A stretch of DNA of 12,312 nucleotides from Streptomyces sp. NRRL F-6492 (GTDB lineage: Bacteria; Actinomycetota; Actinomycetes; Streptomycetales; Streptomycetaceae): the NCBI RefSeq assembly GCF_001280125.1, contig NZ_LGEG01000033.1, positions 1-12,312 on the forward strand. The letters are read 5' to 3'. Position 1 is the stretch's first letter. Each line of letters starts with the position of its first letter. Below are positions 6,697 to 12,312 of the stretch, one piece after another. The notes under the pieces are model-generated. The model was not told the DNA's origin and did not search any database. It saw only the letters and a list, made by a program, of their open reading frames with translations. The position numbers and the translations under genes were made by a program.

Positions 6697-8084
6697 CCGA
6701 GTCCACCGACTCGAACGGCTCGACGGATCCCGCCGGCCCCACCGGGCCGGCGGCTCCGGCGGCCCCCGGCGACGGCGCACCCGCCGCCGCCGGGGGGCGC
6801 GAGCGCGGCGCGCTGTGGCGCGACGCCGAGTTCATGAAGTTCTGGACGGGCGAGGGCATCTCCCAGATCGGCGCCCAGGTCACCACCCTGGCGCTGCCCT
6901 TGACGGCGGTGCTCACCCTGGACGCGTCCTCCTCCCAGGTCGGCCTGGTGAACGCCGCCTCCTACGCCCCGTTCCTGCTCGTCACCCTGCTCGTCGGGGT
7001 CTGGGTCGACCGCGTCCGCCGCCGCCCGCTGATGATCGCGGCGAACGTGGGGCGCGCGCTGCTCGTCACGGCGGTCCCCCTGCTCGCCGTGACGGACCTG
7101 CTGCGCATCGAGTTCGTGTACGTGGCGGCCCTGCTCATCGGGGCGCTCACCGTCGTCTTCGACGTCGCCTATCAGTCGTACCTGCCGACCCTCATCGGCA
7201 AGGAACACCTGGTGGAGGGCAACAGCAAGCTCCAGGGCACCAGTTCCCTCGCGCAGATCGGCGGCCCCGGCCTCGCCGGCCTGCTCATCGGCTGGGTCAC
7301 GGCGCCGTACGCCCTGCTCATCAACGGCGCCTCGTACCTGGTCTCCGTGGTCACGCTGCTCGCGGTCCGCAGGCCCGAGCCGCCGCCGGTCGTGCCCGAG
7401 CGCCCCACCGGCCTGTGGAAGAGCGTCGGCGACGGCATCCGCATCATCTGGAACAGCGCCCACCTGCGGGCCTGCGCCCTCCAGTCCGGGCTCTACAACT
7501 TCTGCTGGATGTCGCTCCAGACCGTCTTCGTGCTGTACGCGGCCCGCCGGCTGGACCTCTCCCCGGGGACGATCGGCCTGCTGCTCGGCACCGGCGCGGT
7601 CGGCTCGCTCGGCGGCTCCCTGGTCGCCCGGAGCCTGAAGCGGTCCATGGGGCTCGGCCCCGCGATCCTGGCGGCGCTCGTGCTGTGCTGCGCCGCCCCC
7701 GTGATCATCCCGCTGGCCCCGGCGAACGACGGGATCCTCACCCTGGTCCTGTTCGTCGCGGCGTTCGCGCTGATCGGCGCGGGCGGCACGATGGCCAACA
7801 TCCACATCATCAGCCTGCGCCAGTCGATCACCCCGGACGAGCTGCTCGGCCGGATGAACGCCGGCTACCGCTTCGTGTCCTGGGGGATGCTCCCGCTCGG
7901 CGCGCTCTTCGGCGGCTGGCTGGGCGACCTGATCGGCCTGCGCGAGACGCTGTTCGTGACCGCCGGGGCCTTCCTCTCGGCGGTCCTCGTGGTGCTGCTC
8001 TCCCCGGTCCGGCGCCTGAAGGACTTCCCGCCGCAGATCGGCGCGGAGCCGGAGGCGACGGAGAAGACGGCGGTGACGTCATGA
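6693..8084 (+). CDS. MFS_3 / EntS-like exporter
   Basis: This is a 463-residue multi-helix membrane protein of the major facilitator superfamily. It begins with a hydrophilic Ala/Pro/Gly-rich tail (1-40), then WRDAEFMKFWTGEGISQIG, characteristic of the MFS_3/EntS exporter group. Motif A appears as WVDRVRRRP (104-112) between helices 2 and 3. A second, weaker copy occurs in the C-terminal half near SLVARSLKRSMGLGP, and FGGWLGDLIGLRETLF closes the fold. Known relatives export siderophores, macrolides and peptides. The GTG at 6693 overlaps the ligase stop (GTGA), with GAGGG at 6682-6686 giving 6-nt spacing. Its own stop overlaps the aminotransferase ATG (8081-8084). This coupling makes it the likely exporter, and possibly self-resistance pump, for the ligase product. 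Direction and substrate are inferred from family and context. Confidence 0.88.
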   Translation: MTESTDSNGSTDPAGPTGPAAPAAPGDGAPAAAGGRERGALWRDAEFMKFWTGEGISQIGAQVTTLALPLTAVLTLDASSSQVGLVNAASYAPFLLVTLLVGVWVDRVRRRPLMIAANVGRALLVTAVPLLAVTDLLRIEFVYVAALLIGALTVVFDVAYQSYLPTLIGKEHLVEGNSKLQGTSSLAQIGGPGLAGLLIGWVTAPYALLINGASYLVSVVTLLAVRRPEPPPVVPERPTGLWKSVGDGIRIIWNSAHLRACALQSGLYNFCWMSLQTVFVLYAARRLDLSPGTIGLLLGTGAVGSLGGSLVARSLKRSMGLGPAILAALVLCCAAPVIIPLAPANDGILTLVLFVAAFALIGAGGTMANIHIISLRQSITPDELLGRMNAGYRFVSWGMLPLGALFGGWLGDLIGLRETLFVTAGAFLSAVLVVLLSPVRRLKDFPPQIGAEPEATEKTAVTS

Positions 8085-9364
8085 CGGGCGTCGGCGGCGG
8101 GGCCGCGACGGGCGGGGCCGCGACGGGCGCGGCCGGGACGGGCGTCGGCGGCGGGGGCACGGTGCCGGGGGACTTCACGCACCTCCTCGCCCGGCGCACC
8201 TCCTGGGGCCGCTCCGACGCCATCGACCGCATCCTGTCGGCCGCGAACGCGCCGGGCGTCCTGTCGATGGCCGGGGGCATCCCGGCCCCCGACAGCTTCC
8301 CCGTGGCCCGCCTCGCCGAGGTGACCGACCGGATCCTCTCCCGGTCGGCCGCCGCCGCCCTCCAGTACGCCTCCACGGCCGGCGTCCCGGCGATGCGCGA
8401 GGCGGTGGCCCGGCGCGCGGGCGAGACCGGCGCGCCGGTCGGCCCCGAGCGGGCGATGGTCACCGGCGGCAGCCAGCAGGGCTTGGACCTGGTCGCCCGG
8501 ACCCTCCTCGACGAGGGCGACCTGGTGGCCCTGGACGACCCCAGCTACCTGGGCGCCGTGCAGTCCTTCCGGGGCGCCGGGGCCCGGCTCCTGCCGCTGC
8601 CCACGGACCGCGACGGCATGCGGACGGACGTCCTGGCGGAGCGGCTCGCCGCCGGGGCCCGGCCCAAACTGGTCTATGTCGTCCCGCACTTCCACAACCC
8701 CACCGGCGGCGTGCTCACCACCGAGCGCCGCCGGGACCTCGCGGCCCTGGCCGACCGCTACGGCTTCCTGATCGTGGAGGACGACCCGTACGGCGACCTG
8801 GCGTTCGACGGGGAGCGGCTGCCGTCCACGGACGTGCACGGCGACCGGGTGATCCGGCTGATGAGCCTGTCGAAGACGCTCTGCCCGGGGTTCCGGGTGG
8901 CCGGACTGACCGCCCCGGCGGGCCTGATCGGCGAACTGGTCGCGGCCAAGCAGAGCAGCGACCTCCAGACGAACACCTTCGGCCAGCACGTCCTCGCCGA
9001 ACTCCTCGGCGACCCCGCGTTCCTCCCCGCCCACCTCGCCCGGCTGCGAACCCTGTACGGGGGCAAGGCGCGGGCGACGGCGGCGCTGCTGCGCGAGCGG
9101 CTGCCGTGGCTCGCCTTCGACGACCCGCGCGGCGGCCTGTTCTTCTGGTGCTCCGTGGACGACCCCCGGGTCACCTCGGACCTGCTGTACGCACACGCCC
9201 TGGCCCAGGGGCTCGCGCTCGTGCCCGGGGCGCCGTTCTGCATCGAGCAGGACGGCTCGCGGCTGCTGCGGCTCTCCTTCGCGACCCTCGACGAGGAGCA
9301 GCGGCGCGAGGGCGTCTCCCGCCTGGCGACGGCCTTCGACAAGGCGCGGGCCGACGCGCACTGA
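8081..9364 (+). CDS. PLP-dependent aminotransferase, class I/II (2-aminoadipate aminotransferase / LysN-like)
   Basis: This is a 427-residue fold-type I PLP enzyme. Visible are GGIPAPDSFP (65-74, substrate-side segment typical of LysN/MocR-like aminotransferases), TGGSQQGLDL (128-137, phosphate-binding start of the large domain), HNPTGG (205-210, cofactor Asn), EDDPYGDL (233-240, with Asp234 and Tyr237 for the PLP ring), SLSKTLCPGFRVAG (262-275, Schiff-base Lys265) and LLRLSFA (395-401, carboxylate-binding Arg397). It has no helix-turn-helix domain, so it is an enzyme and not a MocR regulator. The ATG overlaps the exporter stop (ATGA), and only a weak GGTGA precedes it, suggesting re-initiation. 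The first ~30 residues are a Gly/Ala/Thr low-complexity tail encoded by DNA repeats; a GTG at 8162 could in principle be the true start but has a poor ribosome binding site. It likely makes or consumes an amino or 2-oxo acid building block for the neighbouring ligases, or acts on their product. Confidence 0.88.
   Translation: MTGVGGGAATGGAATGAAGTGVGGGGTVPGDFTHLLARRTSWGRSDAIDRILSAANAPGVLSMAGGIPAPDSFPVARLAEVTDRILSRSAAAALQYASTAGVPAMREAVARRAGETGAPVGPERAMVTGGSQQGLDLVARTLLDEGDLVALDDPSYLGAVQSFRGAGARLLPLPTDRDGMRTDVLAERLAAGARPKLVYVVPHFHNPTGGVLTTERRRDLAALADRYGFLIVEDDPYGDLAFDGERLPSTDVHGDRVIRLMSLSKTLCPGFRVAGLTAPAGLIGELVAAKQSSDLQTNTFGQHVLAELLGDPAFLPAHLARLRTLYGGKARATAALLRERLPWLAFDDPRGGLFFWCSVDDPRVTSDLLYAHALAQGLALVPGAPFCIEQDGSRLLRLSFATLDEEQRREGVSRLATAFDKARADAH
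8084..8156 (+). repeat. Short direct repeats encoding a Gly/Ala/Thr N-terminal tail
   Basis: A perfect 19-bp repeat occurs at 8084-8102 and 8138-8156, exactly 54 bp (18 codons) apart. Between them a 16-bp unit, GGGGCCGCGACGGGCG, occurs at 8099-8114 and again at 8114-8129 (15-bp period). All periods are multiples of three, so the aminotransferase frame is kept. The encoded peptide repeats T-G-V-G-G-G and A-A-T-G. Confidence 0.75.
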
Positions 9365-9388
9365 ACCACCCCGCCGAACACGCCCCAC

Positions 9389-9423
9389 CGGTGCGCGCCG
9401 AACCACCCTCCCGGCGCGCACCG
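9389..9423 (+). terminator. Strong perfect hairpin, likely terminator after the aminotransferase
   Basis: A 12-bp perfect inverted repeat (9389-9400 with 9412-9423, reading CGGTGCGCGCCG on the left arm) closes an 11-nt loop, 24 bp downstream of the aminotransferase stop. There is no T-tract, which is common for actinobacterial terminators. It could end the left operon or act as a partial terminator or RNA-stability element before the NTF2-like gene. The 6-mer CCGAAC also occurs three times around it (9374, 9398, 9421). Confidence 0.6.
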
Positions 9424-9456
9424 AACCCGCCCTTCCGACGACGACGACACGCAACG

Positions 9457-9462
9457 AAGGAG
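9457..9462 (+). promoter_or_regulatory. Ribosome binding site of the NTF2-like gene
   Basis: AAGGAG lies 7 nt before the ATG at 9470, a near-ideal Shine-Dalgarno sequence and the main reason for accepting this small gene's start. Confidence 0.75.
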
Positions 9463-9469
9463 CACGGTC

Positions 9470-9844
9470 ATGACGGCACGCACACACCCCCCGGTGACCG
9501 CCGACTCGCTGGTGGCCCGGCTGTTCCAGGTGGTCGACTCCCGCTCGTGGGACGACCTCGGCGAGGTCTTCGCCGACGACGCGGTCTACGAGCGCCCCGG
9601 CTACCCGGCCCTGGAGGGCCTGGAGCGGATCCGCCACTTCTACGAGCACGAGCGGATCATCGCCTCGGGCGCCCACGAGGTCGACCAGGTCACCGGCGGC
9701 CTCGCCGCGGCGGCCTGCTGGGGCCGCTTCCGCGGCGCGAGCCGCGACGGCACCGCCCTGGACGAGGGCTTCGCCGACACGTACCTGGTCCGGGACGGCA
9801 AGATCGCGTACCGGAGGACGTACTTCTACCGCGCGGCGATCTGA
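9470..9844 (+). CDS. NTF2/SnoaL-like (cone-fold) small protein
   Basis: This is a 124-residue soluble protein with the pattern of the NTF2-like superfamily (SnoaL/ketosteroid isomerase-like). An N-terminal helix carries LVARLFQVVDSRSWDDLGEVFADDAVYERPGYP (14-46). Then come LEGLERIRHFYEHER (48-62), a strand HEVDQVTGGLAAAACWGRFRG (69-89), and the closing strands GFADTYLVRDGKIAYRRTYFYR (100-121). Family members are isomerases, cyclases, dehydratases or hydroxylase partners, or non-catalytic ligand-binding proteins; no function can be assigned here. It lies 105 bp past the aminotransferase on the same strand, after a strong hairpin. It may be the last gene of the pathway with its own or read-through transcription, or an independent gene. 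No clear promoter was seen in the gap. Confidence 0.82.
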   Translation: MTARTHPPVTADSLVARLFQVVDSRSWDDLGEVFADDAVYERPGYPALEGLERIRHFYEHERIIASGAHEVDQVTGGLAAAACWGRFRGASRDGTALDEGFADTYLVRDGKIAYRRTYFYRAAI

Positions 9845-9854
9845 CGCGGAGGGC

Positions 9855-9921
9855 GAACGGGGCGGCGCCCGGGGCCCGTCCGGCGGATCGGGGCCGGGGG
9901 GCCCGGCCCCCCGCCCCGTTC
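9855..9921. terminator. Nested bidirectional terminator between convergent genes
   Basis: An outer perfect 11-bp inverted repeat, GAACGGGGCGG (9855-9865) with its complement (9911-9921), encloses an inner hairpin GGGGCCGGG/CCCGGCCCC (9890-9898 with 9902-9910, 3-nt loop). It fills most of the 75-bp gap between the NTF2-like stop and the lacI-type stop; the right outer arm overlaps the latter stop codon by two bases. Placement between convergent genes argues for termination from both sides. No T-tract is present. Confidence 0.65.
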
Positions 9922-10966
9922 ACGTCCGGGGCGGCGCCGTCGACCCCCGTACCACCAGCTCCGCCGGGACCGTCTCGCGGCCGCCCGGCGGGGGCTCCTC
10001 CGAGTCCGTCGCCAGGCGGCCCGCCCGGGCCCCCGTCTCGTGCAGCGGAAGCCGTACGGTCGTCAGGGCCGGGAACGCGTCCAGGGCGGACGGCAGGTCG
10101 TCGAAGCCCGCCACGGACACGTCGCCGGGGACGTCCAGGCCGCGTTCCCTGAGGGCCGCGCAGACGCCGAGGGCCACCGTGTCGTTGCAGGCGACGATCG
10201 CGGTCAGCTCCGGGTCGCGGGCCAGCAGTCCGGCCGCCGCCGCGTGGCCGGAGCCCCGCTCGTACGGGCCGTGGACGGTCGGCCCCTCCGCGACGCCCGC
10301 CGCCGCGAGCGCCTCCCGGTGCCCCTCCAGGCGGTGCCGGGTCGTGGTCCGGCCGGCCGGCCCCGCCACGTAGCCGATCCGCCGGTGGCCCAGGCCGAGC
10401 AGGTGCTCGGTGAGGCGGCGCGCGCCGGTCCGGTGGTCGAAGACGAGGGCCGCCGCGTGCGCGTCCCCCTCCACCGGCGGGCGCCCGCACAGCACGACCC
10501 GGGTCCCCGCCTCCGCCAGCCGGGACAGCTTGGCCGCCGTCGCCGCCAGCCGCCGCGGGTCCTCTGGGGAGCCGCCCATGAGGACCACGGCGGCGGCCCG
10601 CTGCCGCTGGAGCAGCGTGAGGTAGGTCAGTTCGCGCTCGGGGGAGCCGCCGGTGTTGCAGACGACGGCGAGCTTCTCGCCCCCGCCGCGCCCGGAGGCG
10701 CCCGCGCCGATCGCGGTCTGCGCCGCGCTCGCCATGATCCCGAAGAAGGGGTCCGCGATGTCGTTGACCAGCACGCCGACCAGGTCGGAGGTGGCGGCGG
10801 CGAGGGAGCTGGCGGGGCCGTTGAGGACGTAGTCGAGGTCGGCCACGGCCCGCAGCACCCGTTCCCGGGTGGACTCGGCCACCGGGTAGTTGCCGTTGAG
10901 GACGCGGGAGACGGTGGCGGGGGAGACCCGAGCGCGGGCGGCCACGTCCGCCAGGGTGACGGTCAT
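9920..10966 (-). CDS. LacI-family transcriptional regulator
   Basis: This is a 348-residue DNA-binding repressor. The N-terminal LacI helix-turn-helix is TLADVAARARVSPATVSRVLNG (4-25), followed by helix 3 (ESTRERVLRAVADLDY, 31-46) and a hinge segment NGPASSL (49-55). The hinge has Ser where the common family pattern has Arg (A-R-x-L). The rest is a periplasmic-binding-protein-like sugar sensor: GVLVNDIADPFFGIMASA, VLMGGSPEDP, GHRRIGYVAGP, IVACNDTVALGVCAALRERGLDVPGDVSVAGFDD and TVRLPLHETGA are standard. A Gly-rich insert (GAGASGRGGGEK, 87-98) interrupts the first sensor subdomain. The ATG at 10966 is preceded on the minus strand by GGAGG (10977-10981), 10 nt away. It is divergent from the oxidoreductase gene with an operator-like palindrome between them, so it probably represses that operon and itself until a sugar or polyol ligand binds. 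Confidence 0.92.
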   Translation of the reverse strand: MTVTLADVAARARVSPATVSRVLNGNYPVAESTRERVLRAVADLDYVLNGPASSLAAATSDLVGVLVNDIADPFFGIMASAAQTAIGAGASGRGGGEKLAVVCNTGGSPERELTYLTLLQRQRAAAVVLMGGSPEDPRRLAATAAKLSRLAEAGTRVVLCGRPPVEGDAHAAALVFDHRTGARRLTEHLLGLGHRRIGYVAGPAGRTTTRHRLEGHREALAAAGVAEGPTVHGPYERGSGHAAAAGLLARDPELTAIVACNDTVALGVCAALRERGLDVPGDVSVAGFDDLPSALDAFPALTTVRLPLHETGARAGRLATDSEEPPPGGRETVPAELVVRGSTAPPRT

Positions 10967-10987
10967 CGCGTGCGTACCTCCGGGGCC

Positions 10988-11017
10988 TTGTGGGGGGCGT
11001 TGTCGGCAGGCTAGCGT
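10988..11017 (+). promoter_or_regulatory. Possible promoter of the oxidoreductase operon
   Basis: TTGTGG (10988-10993) and TAGCGT (11012-11017) are separated by 18 nt and resemble a SigHrdB-type -35/-10 pair. The expected transcription start, about 11024, lies just before the palindrome at 11027-11042, so a bound LacI-type repressor would block initiation or early elongation. Confidence 0.4.
11008..11013 (-). promoter_or_regulatory. Possible -10 element of the lacI-type gene
   Basis: TAGCCT on the minus strand resembles the actinobacterial -10 consensus. It overlaps the + strand -10 candidate at 11012-11017. The matching -35 would fall within the LacI-type palindrome, consistent with autorepression. 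No convincing -35 is visible. Confidence 0.35.
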
Positions 11018-11026
11018 TCCTGCCCG

Positions 11027-11042
11027 TAGAAAGCGCTTTCTA
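11027..11042. promoter_or_regulatory. LacI-family operator palindrome
   Basis: TAGAAAGCGCTTTCTA is a perfect 16-bp palindrome with a central CG, the standard form of LacI-family operators. It stands out as the most A/T-containing piece of this gap. It lies 60 bp upstream of the regulator's start and 57 bp upstream of the oxidoreductase's GTG. It is the expected binding site of the adjacent regulator. Confidence 0.85.
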
Positions 11043-11099
11043 TCGCGTGTGGTGCACGGGGGCGATCGCGCGCGGGACACCCGGGGAGAGGAACCTTCC

Positions 11100-12251
11100 G
11101 TGACACGCAGGACCGTCCGCATCGCCATGAACGGCGTCACCGGCCGCATGGGCCACCGCCAGCACCTGGTCCGCTCGATCCTCGCCCTGCGCGAGCAGGG
11201 CGGCCTCGACCTCGGGAACGGCGAGGTCCTCTGGCCCGAGCCCGTCCTCGTCGGCCGCCGCGAGCCCGCCCTGCGCGCCCTCGCCGAGCGCCACGGGCTC
11301 ACCGAGTGGTCCACCGACCTCGACGCGGTCCTCGCGGACGGAAGCGTCGACGTCTACTTCGACGCGCAGGTCACCTCCGCCCGCGCCGACGCGATCCGGA
11401 AGGCCGTCGCCGCCGGCAAGCACGTCTACACCGAGAAGCCGACGGCCGGGGACCTGGCCGGGGCCCTCGACCTCGCCCGGCTCGCCACGGCGAAGGGCGT
11501 CAAGCACGGCGTCGTCCAGGACAAGCTGTTCCTGCCGGGCCTGCTCAAGCTCAAGCGCCTGATCGACGGCGGCTTCTTCGGCGAGATCCTGTCCGTACGG
11601 GGCGAGTTCGGCTACTGGGTCTTCGAGGGCGACTGGCAGGAGGCCCAGCGCCCCAGCTGGAACTACCGCGCCGAGGACGGCGGCGGGATCGTCGTCGACA
11701 TGTTCCCGCACTGGGAGTACGTGCTCCACGAGCTCTTCGGCCGGGTCACCTCCGTCAGCGCCCACGTCGCCACCCACGTCCCGCGCCGCCGGGACGAGCA
11801 CGGCAAGCCCTACGAGGCCACCGCCGACGACGCCGCGTACGGGCTCTTCCAGCTGGAGGGCGGGGCCGTCGCCCAGATCAACTCCTCCTGGGCGGTCCGC
11901 GTCCACCGCGACGAGCTGGTCGAGTTCCAGGTCGACGGCACCCACGGCTCCGCCGTCGCCGGACTGCGCGGCTGCCGCGTCCAGCACCGCTCGGCCACCC
12001 CGAAGCCGGTCTGGAACCCCGACGTCCCGGCCACCGAGTCCTTCCGCGACCAGTGGCAGGAGGTCCCGGACAACGCCGACTTCGACAACGGCTTCAAGGC
12101 CCAGTGGGAGCTGTTCCTGCGCCACGTCGTCCTCGACGAGCCCTACAACCGGGACCTCCTCGCGGGCGCCCGCGGCGTCCAGCTCGCGGAGCTGGGCCTG
12201 CGGTCCGCGGCCGAGGGCCGCCGCCTGGACGTCCCGGAGGTGACGCTGTGA
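11100..12251 (+). CDS. Gfo/Idh/MocA-family NAD(P)-dependent oxidoreductase
   Basis: This is a 383-residue dehydrogenase. The N-terminal Rossmann fold is VRIAMNGVTGRMGHRQ (6-21), with GVTGRMG as the dinucleotide loop. The catalytic family motif is YTEKPTA (E112-K113-P114, with Lys113 as general acid/base or cofactor contact). The C-terminal sugar-binding domain carries GGGIVVDMFPHWEY, with Asp200 and His204 as the D-x-x-x-H catalytic pair. Members oxidise or reduce sugars, inositols and related polyols. The GTG at 11100 has AGAGG 8 nt upstream (11087-11091); earlier in-frame codons would run through the operator, so they are rejected. The stop overlaps a GTG of the next gene (GTGA at 12248-12251). 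Regulation by the divergent LacI-type protein is expected. A catabolic role is inferred; the substrate is unknown. Confidence 0.92.
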   Translation: MTRRTVRIAMNGVTGRMGHRQHLVRSILALREQGGLDLGNGEVLWPEPVLVGRREPALRALAERHGLTEWSTDLDAVLADGSVDVYFDAQVTSARADAIRKAVAAGKHVYTEKPTAGDLAGALDLARLATAKGVKHGVVQDKLFLPGLLKLKRLIDGGFFGEILSVRGEFGYWVFEGDWQEAQRPSWNYRAEDGGGIVVDMFPHWEYVLHELFGRVTSVSAHVATHVPRRRDEHGKPYEATADDAAYGLFQLEGGAVAQINSSWAVRVHRDELVEFQVDGTHGSAVAGLRGCRVQHRSATPKPVWNPDVPATESFRDQWQEVPDNADFDNGFKAQWELFLRHVVLDEPYNRDLLAGARGVQLAELGLRSAAEGRRLDVPEVTL

Positions 12252-12312
12252 CGCCCACCGCGCCCCCGGCTCCCCGCCCCGCGCGTTTGGACCCCCGCCA
12301 CGCCCCCGGCTC
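12248..12312 (+). CDS. Start of a coupled downstream gene, 3' cut by window end
   Basis: A GTG at 12248 overlaps the oxidoreductase stop as GTGA and opens a frame that stays free of stops to the window edge, about 21 codons rich in Pro, Ala and Arg (VTPTAPPAPRPARLDP...). The overlap matches the coupling seen elsewhere in the window. The visible part is too short to identify. Genes at this position in comparable actinomycete operons are often dihydrodipicolinate-synthase-family or sugar isomerase/epimerase proteins, but nothing here shows that. Confidence 0.5.
   Translation, partial: MTPTAPPAPRPARLDPRHAPG

Noticed and set aside
4027..6780. Long open frame (917 codons) on the minus strand opposite the tandem ligase
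   Set aside because: It is an antisense shadow caused by high G+C codon use. Its translation is repetitive Asp/Gly/Val/Ala/Glu-rich with no family motif, while the + strand shows clear ATP-grasp motifs.
1436..9364. Assignment to bacilysin, D-cycloserine or dapdiamide biosynthesis
   Set aside because: Only single shared families (ATP-grasp, MFS, aminotransferase) match. The gene order, the M20D enzyme and the tandem ligase do not fit those clusters as I know them.
8081..9364. MocR-type transcriptional regulator
   Set aside because: The aminotransferase domain is complete but there is no N-terminal helix-turn-helix; the extra N-terminal residues are a Gly/Ala/Thr tail.

Overview
The window is very G+C-rich DNA, with third codon positions almost all G or C, GTG starts, GGAGG-type ribosome binding sites and stop/start overlaps. 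This is typical of Streptomyces or a close actinomycete; the species cannot be told from the sequence. I saw no RNA genes, CRISPR arrays, insertion sequences or attachment sites.

Left block (1-9364, all on +): six tightly packed genes that look like one or two operons. They encode a metabolite:H+ symporter-type MFS protein cut off at its 5' end, an M20D metal-dependent amidohydrolase, a 416-residue ATP-grasp ligase, an 873-residue protein joining a classical ATP-grasp ligase to a circularly permuted ATP-grasp domain, an EntS-like (MFS_3) exporter, and a fold-type I PLP aminotransferase. Junctions are 7 bp, ATGA, a 99-bp leader with hairpins, GTGA and ATGA. A 12-bp perfect hairpin (9389-9423) follows, then a 124-residue NTF2/SnoaL-like protein (9470-9844) on the same strand. 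Three predicted amide-forming active sites, an amide-cleaving enzyme, an amino-acid-making enzyme and an exporter together suggest an NRPS-independent pathway to a small peptide or amide. I recognise no characterised cluster with this exact set. This is the best candidate in the window for an undescribed system.

Middle: a nested inverted repeat (9855-9921) separates the convergent NTF2-like and lacI-type genes and probably terminates both.

Right block (9920-12312): a LacI-family regulator on the minus strand is divergent from a Gfo/Idh/MocA oxidoreductase, whose GTGA overlap leads into a gene cut by the window end. The intergenic region carries a perfect 16-bp palindrome (11027-11042), a textbook LacI-family operator. 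It sits next to overlapping divergent -10-like elements. This looks like an ordinary sugar or polyol catabolic operon with local repression, unrelated to the left block.

The first ~95 bases are almost pure G and C homopolymer runs, probably a contig-end artefact, and they hide the true start of the first gene.
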